A stretch of 64,000 bases of DNA, taken from assembly GCA_002726335.1 (NCBI GenBank), contig PBSR01000133.1, forward strand, positions 1-64,000, read 5' to 3'. The position numbers and the translations under genes were made by a program. Shown here in pieces: positions 23,304-33,257 of the stretch (its first letter is position 1; every line of letters begins with the position of its first letter). This DNA comes from Gemmatimonadaceae bacterium (GTDB taxonomy: Bacteria; Latescibacterota; UBA2968; UBA8231). Under the pieces are notes generated by a model. It made no database searches and was not told the origin of the DNA. It worked only from the letters and a program-made list of their open reading frames with translations.

Positions 23304-26300
23304 TCAGCGCAGCAGCGTCATCCTGCGCGTGTGCAACCCATCATCGGTGATGGCGCGGTAGATGTAGGTGCCGGAGGACACGGGCCTGCCCTCGCCGTCA
23401 CGACCATCCCACGAGACAGAGCGTTCGCCGGCCGGTAGCACGTCATCCATCAGGGTGCGGATGCGCTGGCCGGCGGCGTTGAAGATCTCCAGGCGCAGCG
23501 GGCCGCCGGCGGCACCGACGCGCAAGGGGATGGTCGTTTCGGGGTTGAAGGGATTCGGGTAGTTCTGTCCCAGCTCGAAGGACACCGGCAGCAGGCTGGA
23601 TGTCGCCAGAGCGAGGCGCTGGGTGGCGACGTTGCCAGCCTGGTCGGCGGCCCTCACCTCCACGGTGGCAGACGCCGGAATCAGATCCGTGAGTTGAAAC
23701 TCCCCGTCGACTCCGGGCACGACAGCACCCGGCAAGGGGAGTCCGTCCACGAGGATCTCGACATCGGCAACACCACTACCGGCATCGGCCACGCGGATCC
23801 GGCCAGAGCCGATATCGGTGACCACAGGCGCGGTGGTGTCGGTGAACAGGGCGTAGCGTCCGAGGCGATCCAGCTCGATGCTGACGGCCCCGGGAGTGAC
23901 ACTGCCACCGAGGAACTGCCAGCGCTCCTCAGTCCCATCCCAGCGATAGGCGAGGGCCCGCGGGTCGGCCGTGCGCAGCGTCAGCTGCGGCGTGGACTGC
24001 AGTGTGCCGGTGGCATGCAGGCGATAGGATGATCCCACAGGTGTCAGCCCGGCCGTCGCCAGGCTGAATTCGGGGATCACGGCCACGACGGCCTCACCGC
24101 CGGTGGGGGCGAAGGCGTCCGCCTCCAGTTCCAGCGAGAAGTCGCCGGCAGCGATCGTCTTGCCCGCAGCCACGGGTACGGTGCCCACGTGGATCCGTCT
24201 CTCGAAGCGGGTCAGTTGCCCCTCTTCCAGGCTTAGTGCGAGGAAGGACACGGCTCCCTCCACACCTCGGCCGAGGGCATGGGACGCGTGCCAGATGCCG
24301 TCGGTTACCGACGTGAGGGGCAACTCGGTCCAGTCGTTCAGGTGGGAGCGCAATCGTGGTCGAGCGCCCACGTCGTTCAGCACAAAGAGGTCGAGAAACT
24401 CCGGGTGAATCGGGTTCGGAATCACCGTCACGCGGAAGCCTTCCCGTTCCTCACCGGCCGATCCATCCGCGGCCAGCACCCGCACCAGCAGGCTGCCCGA
24501 TGCCTGGTTGCCGGCTTCGTCGCGGGCGACGACGGTGACCGTCTCGTCACCGGCACTGGTGAACCCGTCGCCACGAAGCACGAGTCGGCCGTTCTCCAAG
24601 GTCAGCTCGTAGGACTGCGCTCCGGTCGCCTCCCAGGTGAGTGCTTCGGGATCCGGGCCGGTGGCCAGCAGGGAAGCGGGGTCGATGGTCATCACCGAGT
24701 CGCCCTGCAGGACGGGGATTTCGACGGTCTCGCGCAGGGCGAGAGCCGCCACGACGGCATCCACCTGTACGCCCATGAATGCCTCGGCGATGATGTTGCC
24801 GGCGCCGTCGAGGGCACGGATGGCGATGAGGGCAGGCCCCGTCCACCCGTCCTCGGCCAGGACCGTCACGCGACGATCGGTGTTGTCGACAATAACCTGC
24901 ACATGCTCGGCTGATTCCGCTTCCCAGATCACACTCGCCGGATCACCAGATTCGACGTAGCCATCGAGGATGAGAGACTGGTCGAAGCCCCCCGAACTCA
25001 TGCGCAACGTCGGCAGTGGGGCCAGGGTCAGGTCGGTGACGGCTACCGGATCCACCGGATCGACGGGGTCCACCGGGTCCACAGGGTCGAGGAAGCTCGA
25101 TGTAACGCGGACCCGCAGAGGCGACAGCGTCTCGTGGCCGTCAGGGTCGGCGGCGCCCAGATCGATATTGAAATCACCTGCCAGCGAGTCGGCAGCGATG
25201 ACGGTGAGCACATGGGAATCGCCGTCCACGCGCAATTCCAGGCCTTCCGGACCACTCACGGTCCAGGATATCTGCCCTGGGGCGTGATCCAGATCGAAGA
25301 CGTAGTCGTCCAGGTCGATGGAGGCATCCACTCCACCAGGGGGCAGGGAGATCGCGGGGAAGGGGGCGATGAGGGGCTCGCCGCCTGAGGGGGCGGCAAA
25401 CACCAGAAGGTCGAAGTAGGCCGATTCGCCGCTCGGATCGTAGGCCAGGAAACGGACGTTCTCGGTACCCGAAAAGCCAGTGGGGGCCTCTACCCGGACG
25501 GCGCCCGAGGTACTTACCTGGACCAGCAACTCCCTCTGGCCGCTGACCGACCAGATCAGGTCTGTCTGCGCGTCGTCCGGATCCGTGATGTAGTCCTTCA
25601 GGTCCAGCACGCTGGCCTCACCCGCGGCAACCCCCAGTCGTTGCGGTGCACCGGTGACGGCCGGCGCCAGGGAGGCCGCGACGGTCACCGTCAGCGGGGC
25701 AAACACCCCGGCTCCCGCGGCGTCCGTTACGGCGATTTCGATCACCTCGCTGCCCTCCCAGTCGTCTGGGGCGGTGACCACGAGATGGCCATTCCGGCGG
25801 GCGATGGTGATGTGGTCAGCCCCCGTCCACGACATGCCGAGAGAGGGTACCGTGTCATCGGCATCGGCGAAGAGGTCGGCCACGACCAGAGAGGAATCGG
25901 CCTTACCGCGCGTGATGCGGACGTTGGGTGAAAACAGAGAACGGGGCGCGTCGTTGACAGCCTGCACGCGCACGTCAAGGTGAGTGGAATCGGCAAAGCC
26001 GAAGCGGTCCGTCGCCGTCAACATCACACTACCGCTGCCATTCCAGTCGGGCCGGGGCTCGAGAATCAGTTCGTGAGGCGGCCCCTTGAGGCGGGCACCG
26101 AGCTCCGGCGAACCGGCCACTGTCCAGGTCAACTGTGCGTCCGGCGCATCCGGGTCTTCCGCCAGCGCATCCAGGGAAAGGCGGTGATCGCCATCCTCGG
26201 GCAGGTCGATCCGGTCGAGGCCGGATTGGAGAACGGGGCCGGCGTTGACGAAGAGATCGATGACGGCCGAGGTCGTCTGCCCATCAGGGTTCACGGCCCG

Positions 26301-27098
26301 CAATGTCAGCTGTTCCCACAGAGAGCGGTCGCTGGGAGCGCGTACGACGAGAACGCGGGTCGCCGTGTCGATGTGCACGTCCACCGCCGAGGTGGCATCC
26401 ACGTGCCAGGCGATGTCCCGTGGTCCGAAGAGCGGATCGAAGAGCAGTTCGTCGAGGACGAAAGTGGTGCTGTCCACCTGACCACGGGAGAGGACGAGCT
26501 CTTCGGGCAGCCCCTCGATCGTAATGCCGCGCACATCGACGCTGAGAGGGGTGATGAAGCGGAAGAACTCGTGCGTCCCGTCGGGCATGAAGTAGCGGGT
26601 TTCACGTATGCTGCTCTCGTCGATACGGATCGTCGAACCAGCGGCGGGAGCGAGGGCCCGCAGGTGGAAGGTGGCTGCCGGGCCGGAGCCGGAATCGGCT
26701 GCCCGGACGACGCTGTAATCAAGCTGTTCGCCAATCGGGGAAGCAGCTGGATCATCGGCGTCCAGAAGGGCATTACGAAAGGTCTCGCCGTCGCTCAGAA
26801 AGCCGCCGGGAGCAAAGGGCTGGAAACCCTCCTGGCGAGGGTTCTGGTCCTGGTCGACCAGTTCGAAGACCTCTCCGTCGAAGCTGAGGAATACGGCGGC
26901 GCCCGACAGGGTGACGTTTTCGGAGTCCACCCACAGGTCGATGTCGATGATGTCGCCCACCAGCGCCGTCGCCGCCGATGATTCCGTGCCTTGCACACGC
27001 AGTTCCAGACGTGCTGCCAGCAGCGGATCGGGGAGGCTCATGATACACAGGAGAACCGCCGGCAAGAGGGCCGACAGTGGAGCTCTGAATCGTTGCAT
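23304..27098 (-). CDS. Large secreted protein with cadherin/Ig-like repeats and C-terminal FlgD-like sorting tail
   Basis: This is a secreted or surface protein of about 1264 residues. It has a signal peptide (MQRFRAPLSALLPAVLLCIM, then a PLLA cleavage region) and a first domain resembling cohesin (GDIIDIDLWVDSENVTLSGA). A chain of Ig/cadherin-like units follows, with repeated LTWTVAG, ISWTVSG and VIWEAES cores alternating with ITVIAADS/VTVLAEDGW strands. A hinge contains five DPV units encoded near 25045-25090. The end is an Ig-like region and the tail NYPNPFNPETTIPL, then WDGRDGEGRPVSSGTYIY and RRMTLLR, typical of FlgD-like/secretion C-terminal domains. The ATG at 27098 is preferred for its signal peptide; an in-frame GTG at 27149 would add 17 residues. 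Neither has a clear ribosome binding site. Adhesion or scaffold roles are inference. Confidence 0.85.
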   Translation of the reverse strand: MQRFRAPLSALLPAVLLCIMSLPDPLLAARLELRVQGTESSAATALVGDIIDIDLWVDSENVTLSGAAVFLSFDGEVFELVDQDQNPRQEGFQPFAPGGFLSDGETFRNALLDADDPAASPIGEQLDYSVVRAADSGSGPAATFHLRALAPAAGSTIRIDESSIRETRYFMPDGTHEFFRFITPLSVDVRGITIEGLPEELVLSRGQVDSTTFVLDELLFDPLFGPRDIAWHVDATSAVDVHIDTATRVLVVRAPSDRSLWEQLTLRAVNPDGQTTSAVIDLFVNAGPVLQSGLDRIDLPEDGDHRLSLDALAEDPDAPDAQLTWTVAGSPELGARLKGPPHELILEPRPDWNGSGSVMLTATDRFGFADSTHLDVRVQAVNDAPRSLFSPNVRITRGKADSSLVVADLFADADDTVPSLGMSWTGADHITIARRNGHLVVTAPDDWEGSEVIEIAVTDAAGAGVFAPLTVTVAASLAPAVTGAPQRLGVAAGEASVLDLKDYITDPDDAQTDLIWSVSGQRELLVQVSTSGAVRVEAPTGFSGTENVRFLAYDPSGESAYFDLLVFAAPSGGEPLIAPFPAISLPPGGVDASIDLDDYVFDLDHAPGQISWTVSGPEGLELRVDGDSHVLTVIAADSLAGDFNIDLGAADPDGHETLSPLRVRVTSSFLDPVDPVDPVDPVDPVAVTDLTLAPLPTLRMSSGGFDQSLILDGYVESGDPASVIWEAESAEHVQVIVDNTDRRVTVLAEDGWTGPALIAIRALDGAGNIIAEAFMGVQVDAVVAALALRETVEIPVLQGDSVMTIDPASLLATGPDPEALTWEATGAQSYELTLENGRLVLRGDGFTSAGDETVTVVARDEAGNQASGSLLVRVLAADGSAGEEREGFRVTVIPNPIHPEFLDLFVLNDVGARPRLRSHLNDWTELPLTSVTDGIWHASHALGRGVEGAVSFLALSLEEGQLTRFERRIHVGTVPVAAGKTIAAGDFSLELEADAFAPTGGEAVVAVIPEFSLATAGLTPVGSSYRLHATGTLQSTPQLTLRTADPRALAYRWDGTEERWQFLGGSVTPGAVSIELDRLGRYALFTDTTAPVVTDIGSGRIRVADAGSGVADVEILVDGLPLPGAVVPGVDGEFQLTDLIPASATVEVRAADQAGNVATQRLALATSSLLPVSFELGQNYPNPFNPETTIPLRVGAAGGPLRLEIFNAAGQRIRTLMDDVLPAGERSVSWDGRDGEGRPVSSGTYIYRAITDDGLHTRRMTLLR

Positions 27099-27476
27099 GG
27101 TACCCGGTACCCGGTGAATACAGCAATCACGGCAGAGACGGATCTTCACTCACGCCGGGGCAAGATCCGTACCACCTCCTGAAGAGAGCGGAACGACAGG
27201 TTCGGGCTGTCACAGGAACAGAGGTTCCTTCCCGTTGGGAAATGCTTGCCGGAAATATGTTCCCATCGACGGCCGGAACCCGCATCGGTATCTGGCGCGC
27301 ACGGGTTTCATCTCCTCTGCAGGCGACTGGCATTGATGTTGCTCACAGCCCTCCTGGTCACCTTCAGAGCGACGGCGCATGACGTACCGTCAGACAAGCC
27401 CGCAAGGATGAGCGCGGTGGACACAAAGAGCCTGCACTCCCCAGCGTCCGAGGCTGAGAAGCACTCGACGCCCCCC
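27099..27476. other. Regulatory gap between divergent secreted-protein genes, with an inverted repeat
   Basis: This gap has no confident gene. ACGGATCTT (27138-27146) and AAGATCCGT (27162-27170) form a perfect 9-bp inverted repeat with a 15-base loop, well placed as an operator or leader hairpin for the minus-strand gene. A strong CAGGAGGTGG Shine-Dalgarno-like sequence on the minus strand (27171-27183) has no matching start for the large protein. The rightward frame is open from 27246 and includes a second signal-peptide-like run (MLLTALLVTFRATA from 27336), so the downstream protein could start earlier than 27477. Confidence 0.5.
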
Positions 27477-30400
27477 ATGATCTCCCGGCGCCCTAGGCGT
27501 CAGCGGGGACGTGTGTCCACGTCTTCCACTGGACGCCCGCAATGCTTGCTGGGCCGTTACGGCTGGTTCGCCCTGTGCCTGCTGTCAGCCACCTCCGCCT
27601 TTGGCTCACTCCCGGTATTCGAAAACAAGACACCCGCCGGCTTCTCGCCCGAGGACAGCACGGCACGCCAGGATTTCGTCGAGGGCAGCCAGATCACCGT
27701 GCGCGTCGACGTCAATCAGGCGGTGACCCCCACCTATCCAGTGATCGGCCACTTTCACAATGTGGAGCGCGCCGAGAGTCTGGACACGACGTCCGTTGAC
27801 GGTGGCCAGGTCGACGTGGCCCTGACGCCGGGGGGGATCGTCCACATGGCCTGGATCGAGCACGAACTGATGTCGACGATGTCGACGCCGATCTACTACG
27901 TCCGCTATGCCCGCAGCAATGATGACGGTGCCACCTTTTCGACGCCCGTGAGCGTGTCCGGCAGCCTGCGGTTCGACCTGGTGACGGCCGACGGCAACGG
28001 CACCTCCTTCTCGACGATCGATCTCGAAGTCGACAGTCAGGGCAATCCCCGCGTCGTCTACGCCATGAACGAATCGCCAGACGGTAAGACGGCGGCGTTT
28101 ACCGGGAACCCGGACAATGTCTACTTCAATTATTCACAGAACGGCGGGGCCTCGTGGCTGCCGGCGGACCGTACGATCATCGTCAACGATACCCTCACTG
28201 TCGGCAACGTAGAGGGCCGCACGACGGCCTTCCCCAGGATGGTGATCGACGAGCGGGACAACATCTTCATCACCTACGCGCGGGGGGCGAGCCGCGGCGG
28301 CGGCGCCGGCACCGACGATGTCATGCTGGCACGGGTCGACCGCGAAACGAGCCCCTTTTCAATGAAGGCTGTGGGCGCCTCCGGCACCGTAGGCAGCTCC
28401 GGTGGCGTACGCATATCGCCTGATGCTGATCGACAGACCGGACCTGACCTGGCCGTGGGACGGGGAGACGTGCTGCACGTGCTCTACTTCCACGAGGAGG
28501 CGGTGTCGGCCAACTCGGACATCGAACACAAGACACTTCTGGCCGACGACTGGGACGACGTCAACCCCAGCGGCTGGGACGCTTCGTTGGACGGCGCCGA
28601 TGTGGACGATTTCGATCCCGCACCTGCAGGCAACGCCTCGCTCAACACGGAAGCGACCTTCGTCTTTCCTACCGTCGTCGTCGACACGGTGAGTTCGCCT
28701 GACAAGATCTACGCACTCTACAAGTTCGGCGACGCCACCTACGAGACGGTGTTCTACAACCGCTATACCTACGACCACGCCATCGGCGACGGCGCCGGGT
28801 GGAGTGTCGGCTCCGCCCAGGCGGTGTGGAGTACGGCGGCCAGCCCGCTGTTCGTCAGCGGCGACCTGAGCTACAACATCGAGCAGGACTGGACCGTCGT
28901 GGACCGCGTGAGCGCCGTCGTCGACGACCGCAGAGCCGACGTTGGCGAGCTGCACATCGCCTTTTCCGGCGGCTACAGCAACACCGCTGCTGGCGTCGCC
29001 GGTGAGCAGGACATCTACTACGGCTTCTTCAACGGTCAGTCCTGGACACTCCCGGAAAAGGTCGCTGACGACGACGCGGGCACCGACTACGGTGTGGCCG
29101 CCACGGACGTCTTCCTGAGCAAACCCGCCCTCGCCCGGCGCGCAGGGGAGACGAACGTCTACCTGGCATTCACAGGAGGTAAGGCCGAGGGCCACGGGGT
29201 GCAGGGCATCAGTGATGTCGACGATCACCCGTACTTCAAGGTCCTGGGGCGAGATGTGACCTCCGAGGACCAGTCACAGCCCGTCGGCGGCTATCAGTAC
29301 GACCTGAACTACACGCCGGTGAACCCTCTGGACGCCACCACGACCATCGAGGACAACGCCGTCTACGTACACGTCTCCGACAACCTGACCGGCGAAGGCC
29401 TTGGCGCCACGGGCAAAGCGAGCGACGGCTTCCTCGCCGGCGACTGGGAGAATGTGGGCACAAGCCTGCAGGACGAAGACAAGTACTTCGAGGGCAACAT
29501 CAACGAGGATACGTCGAGTGATCACGAGTGGGGCGACGATGATGACAAGGTGGGACTGCTCGTCAAGCTCAACGTGCTGGGCTCCGATTCATCGACGAAC
29601 CTGCAGCTGATCACGTCGAGCACGGCCGCTGATGGTGGCGCCGGTGCCCGTACCGTTCGCGTTGCGTCCTCGCCTCCCGTATCGGTCGCCATAGGCGACT
29701 TCTTCCTCCTCGGGGCCGAGATCGATATCGTTGACGCCAATACGACCCCCACCATCTCCCTGTCCCAGCCCGATGGCGTCGCCGACACGGCGAACACGTC
29801 CTTCCCGATCCGCTACAGCCTGTCAGACCCGGACGATGACTTCGGCACCGGCCTGCTGGCAGCGTTCTACTTCGCCGAGAGTGGTGGCCTGAGCAGCGTC
29901 CAGGACATCCGCATCTTCGGCACCCTGATCGCCGACGAGAACGACAATACAGCGGTGAACAGTTCGGGAACGGATGACTTCATCGAGGGCAGCAACCAGA
30001 CCTACTCCTGGGACGACCCGTCGACGGCGCTGAAGAACCTGCTCTTCGCCAGTGTGCCACAGGCACCGAGCGCTGACTACTACATCTATCTGGTCGCCGA
30101 GGATGGCAAGAACCCGCCGGTGTTCGTGCGCAGTTCGGGCACTCTCACTGTGCGCCATAAGCCCATCGTGCTGCACGTGGATCCCGCTGTCCGAGACACG
30201 GTGGATACCGGTGTGCGCTCCGGAACGTCGGCCAACCCGTACGATCTGGACTTCGCAGTGCGGGACTACGACAGCCAGGGAACGAGTCAGGTTGCCCTGT
30301 TCTACTCCGCCGTCAGTGGTCTGGCGTCGGTGTCAGCCAGCGGGACCTACCCGAACCAGTCCTTCGCCCTAGGCAAGAGTGTTTCCGGCACACGGGCAAT

Positions 30401-33245
30401 CTACATCGAGAAGTCCGACACGCTCACCAGCGCCGACACCGAGTTCAGCTGGGACATTACCGACTCCGTCTATGTCTCCGGCGACTCGGCCGCCGTCGAG
30501 GCGGGCAACTACACGCTCTACGTCGTCGTCAGCGACTCCACCGACTTTGTCGTCGGCGAGAGTAAGGGACAGATCATCGTGCGCCACTCACCCTATTTCG
30601 TGTTTTACGAACCGGCCAAGGACACCCACAGGCGGATCGACTCAGGCAGCCAACCGGTGTACACGATCCAGTGGCAGAAGGGGCCGGGGGACTCGGACTT
30701 CGACGATGACGCCAAGATCGATCTGTATTTCACCACCGACAACCCGGTGAATATCAACTACGAGGACGACCCTGACTCGCTGCTGAAGGACGCCGACACC
30801 CGGCCTCTGGTAGGCGATGGGAGCGAGGACGACACGACGGATATGTACGTGTGGGATTTTCGGACCCCGGCCGAAGAGGTCCCGGTGGACAGCACACGGG
30901 TATGGCTGTACGCCATCATCGGCGACGATGATGGCAATGAGAGTGTCGTCCTCGGCGGCTCGGTGACCGTAACACACACGCCGTACATCAACCTGACGAC
31001 GAGCGACCTGGACAACCTGACCAGCTTCGATCAGAACGACGTGCTCCGCGTGACCTGGCAGGACTATATGGTGGATGACGGTTCGGGCACGGAGGACGCC
31101 TACATCCGGGTCTATGCATCGCAAAATCCGTCAGCTTTCACAACGATCTCCACGCTTGATGCCGCCGTCGATGGCGCCACGACGTTTCTGATCAACAGCA
31201 CAAGCGGTACTCTGGCAACGGCTGTCGACACCTTGCGGGAGAGTGGCAGCGACTTCTTCGACTGGAATACAAAGCTCTTCGGCGCCGCTTCGACGGACTA
31301 CGACATCTACGTGGCCATCAGCGCCGACTCGACCTTCGCCGACAACGCGGCAGGGGGGATCCAGTTGAGCACAACATCGACGCCGCTGTCGATCGGTGTG
31401 GCCGGCTCGACGCCGAATGTCAGCCTCAGCCCGACGGATCAGGCGATCTCCATCGGCGACACACTTACCTTCGATGTGATGGTGCAGAACTCGACGCCCA
31501 TCAACCTGGTCCAGGTCGTGATGTCGATCAACAGCACGGATTTCGCCGTGCGTGACCAGGATTCGTCGACGAGCGGCACTCAGCCCTTCATCGACCTCAA
31601 CAACGTCTTCCCCGCCACTTCGGCGATCGAGAACCAGTTCCGCTCCAGTGGCAATCAGCTTCGTTTCGCCAAGTCAACCTTCAGCGGGCAGGTCGTTGGC
31701 ACCACGACTGAGCCGGAGGCGCTGGCACGCTTTCAGCTGGTGGCGCGTGACGATCTGCAGGCCACGCCCTCTCTGGTGTTCGCCACCGGTTCCACTGGAA
31801 CCGTGTTCGGTCTCGTGGGCAACAGCGATCCCCTCGACACCGGCGGCGGTCTGTCGGTGTCACCCGCGGAGCTGACACGACAGGCTCGTGGCCAGATCTC
31901 CGCCACCGTCGAGCTGGAAGGACGTACGATCCCGCCGGCGACGAGCGATTTCACGACGCTGCTGGACATCCATCTGCGTCTGCCGGGCAGTACGATCGAT
32001 GTGGACGACACGAATTTCATCAGCGCCAACGACGACGACACGGCCACGACAGACACGGTGGAAGTGTCGGTGGCCGCCGCCGGTGCCCTCAGCCTGGTGA
32101 GCGTTCCTGCAGGGCGTTACGTGCTGACGGTGAAGGACACCAGCCACGTGAGTGGACGGACCGATACGATCACCGTACGCAACGGCGAGACGGTGACGAT
32201 CAGCTCCGGCAACAACAACGGCTTCTTCGGCTCCGATCTGCGCGGCGACCCGACGGTTCTGCTACCCTCCAGTGGGCGCGAGCTGATCGCCGGGGACGTG
32301 AGCGAGGACAACGAGATCAACGAGGATGATGTCAACCTGATTATTGCTGCCTGGGGCACCGATGACGCGGTGGACAACTTCGAGCAGGCCGACATCAACA
32401 ACGACGATATCGTCGGCGCCTCCGATCTGACGGTGACGACATCGAATTTCGGCAACAGCCAGGGTTTCGGTGCGCCGCCAGTCTACAAGGTGGCCACCGT
32501 CACTGCCGGCAACCCCGGGGCGAGGAACGATCGGGCGGCGCTGGAGCTGCGGCCGATCAGCGTGCGGCCCGACCGGGCCGTGGCGCCTGGGGAGGTGCTG
32601 GGAATCGAGGTGTATGGCCTTGGTATCGAAGACCTGGCAGGGTACGAATTCCGTATTGATCTGGACGAAACGAGGCTGCGACCGCTGCCGGACCGTGCCG
32701 AAAAGGGGGATGTCTTTGCCGCCAATCCGTACGGGTCTGTCTTCGACGTCCGTGTGGAGGACGGATCACTACGCGTGCTCAGCTCACGTATCGGCAAGCA
32801 GTGGTCGGCCGCCGGAACTGGCTCGCTGGCGAAGCTGTGGTTCGAGGTGATCGATACCGGGGCCGAAGAGAGCTTGACCCTGGGTGACGGCGTGCTGTTG
32901 AACACGGGGTACCAGCCGGACCAGGTGGCCTGGAGCAACTCTCTCTTCGAGATGCTGTTGCCGCAGCAACCGGTACTGGACGTGAACTACCCCAATCCCT
33001 TCAACCCGACGACGGCGATTCCCTTTGCTCTGCAGGGGGCGACCGACGACGTGCGGCTGCAGATCTACAATCTGCTCGGTCAGCGCGTCCGGACCCTGTT
33101 GTCGGGCCCCATGTCTCCGGGGTTCCACACGATCGTCTGGAATGGCCGTGATGATGCCGGTCGGCAGGTGGCGGCAGGCATGTACATCTCCGAACTGCGC
33201 ACGGCGGAATTCCGCCAGACGCGCAAGATGACCCTCGTCAAGTAA
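27477..33245 (+). CDS. Giant secreted protein: Asp-box propeller, Ig-like, cohesin-like, dockerin-like and FlgD-like modules
   Basis: About 1922 residues. After a signal region (YGWFALCLLSATSAFG) the mature chain begins LPVFENKTPAGF. The first 600-odd residues contain Asp-box/BNR-like units (SNDDGATFSTPVSVSG, QNGGASWLP), as in sialidase-type beta-propellers. Repeated Ig-like units follow (RHSPYFVFYEPAKD, VTHTPYINL). A cohesin-like module lies near 1313-1458 (SIGDTLTFDVMVQN). A dockerin-like pair of Ca2+ loops near 1605-1660 includes DNEINEDDVNLI and DINNDDIVGASDL. A second cohesin-like part and the FlgD-like tail (NYPNPFNPTTAIPF, ending RKMTLVK) complete the chain. The start is uncertain: ATG 27477, GTG 27513 with GGGGA upstream, or an earlier site. 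It is followed directly by a full-length paralogue. Glycan binding or surface assembly is inference. Confidence 0.85.
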   Translation: MISRRPRRQRGRVSTSSTGRPQCLLGRYGWFALCLLSATSAFGSLPVFENKTPAGFSPEDSTARQDFVEGSQITVRVDVNQAVTPTYPVIGHFHNVERAESLDTTSVDGGQVDVALTPGGIVHMAWIEHELMSTMSTPIYYVRYARSNDDGATFSTPVSVSGSLRFDLVTADGNGTSFSTIDLEVDSQGNPRVVYAMNESPDGKTAAFTGNPDNVYFNYSQNGGASWLPADRTIIVNDTLTVGNVEGRTTAFPRMVIDERDNIFITYARGASRGGGAGTDDVMLARVDRETSPFSMKAVGASGTVGSSGGVRISPDADRQTGPDLAVGRGDVLHVLYFHEEAVSANSDIEHKTLLADDWDDVNPSGWDASLDGADVDDFDPAPAGNASLNTEATFVFPTVVVDTVSSPDKIYALYKFGDATYETVFYNRYTYDHAIGDGAGWSVGSAQAVWSTAASPLFVSGDLSYNIEQDWTVVDRVSAVVDDRRADVGELHIAFSGGYSNTAAGVAGEQDIYYGFFNGQSWTLPEKVADDDAGTDYGVAATDVFLSKPALARRAGETNVYLAFTGGKAEGHGVQGISDVDDHPYFKVLGRDVTSEDQSQPVGGYQYDLNYTPVNPLDATTTIEDNAVYVHVSDNLTGEGLGATGKASDGFLAGDWENVGTSLQDEDKYFEGNINEDTSSDHEWGDDDDKVGLLVKLNVLGSDSSTNLQLITSSTAADGGAGARTVRVASSPPVSVAIGDFFLLGAEIDIVDANTTPTISLSQPDGVADTANTSFPIRYSLSDPDDDFGTGLLAAFYFAESGGLSSVQDIRIFGTLIADENDNTAVNSSGTDDFIEGSNQTYSWDDPSTALKNLLFASVPQAPSADYYIYLVAEDGKNPPVFVRSSGTLTVRHKPIVLHVDPAVRDTVDTGVRSGTSANPYDLDFAVRDYDSQGTSQVALFYSAVSGLASVSASGTYPNQSFALGKSVSGTRAIYIEKSDTLTSADTEFSWDITDSVYVSGDSAAVEAGNYTLYVVVSDSTDFVVGESKGQIIVRHSPYFVFYEPAKDTHRRIDSGSQPVYTIQWQKGPGDSDFDDDAKIDLYFTTDNPVNINYEDDPDSLLKDADTRPLVGDGSEDDTTDMYVWDFRTPAEEVPVDSTRVWLYAIIGDDDGNESVVLGGSVTVTHTPYINLTTSDLDNLTSFDQNDVLRVTWQDYMVDDGSGTEDAYIRVYASQNPSAFTTISTLDAAVDGATTFLINSTSGTLATAVDTLRESGSDFFDWNTKLFGAASTDYDIYVAISADSTFADNAAGGIQLSTTSTPLSIGVAGSTPNVSLSPTDQAISIGDTLTFDVMVQNSTPINLVQVVMSINSTDFAVRDQDSSTSGTQPFIDLNNVFPATSAIENQFRSSGNQLRFAKSTFSGQVVGTTTEPEALARFQLVARDDLQATPSLVFATGSTGTVFGLVGNSDPLDTGGGLSVSPAELTRQARGQISATVELEGRTIPPATSDFTTLLDIHLRLPGSTIDVDDTNFISANDDDTATTDTVEVSVAAAGALSLVSVPAGRYVLTVKDTSHVSGRTDTITVRNGETVTISSGNNNGFFGSDLRGDPTVLLPSSGRELIAGDVSEDNEINEDDVNLIIAAWGTDDAVDNFEQADINNDDIVGASDLTVTTSNFGNSQGFGAPPVYKVATVTAGNPGARNDRAALELRPISVRPDRAVAPGEVLGIEVYGLGIEDLAGYEFRIDLDETRLRPLPDRAEKGDVFAANPYGSVFDVRVEDGSLRVLSSRIGKQWSAAGTGSLAKLWFEVIDTGAEESLTLGDGVLLNTGYQPDQVAWSNSLFEMLLPQQPVLDVNYPNPFNPTTAIPFALQGATDDVRLQIYNLLGQRVRTLLSGPMSPGFHTIVWNGRDDAGRQVAAGMYISELRTAEFRQTRKMTLVK

Positions 33246-33257
33246 GGCTGGACTGAC

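Noticed and set aside
25030..25100. A short CRISPR-like array in the DPV repeat region
   Set aside because: The repeats are 9-base in-frame codon repeats without spacers.
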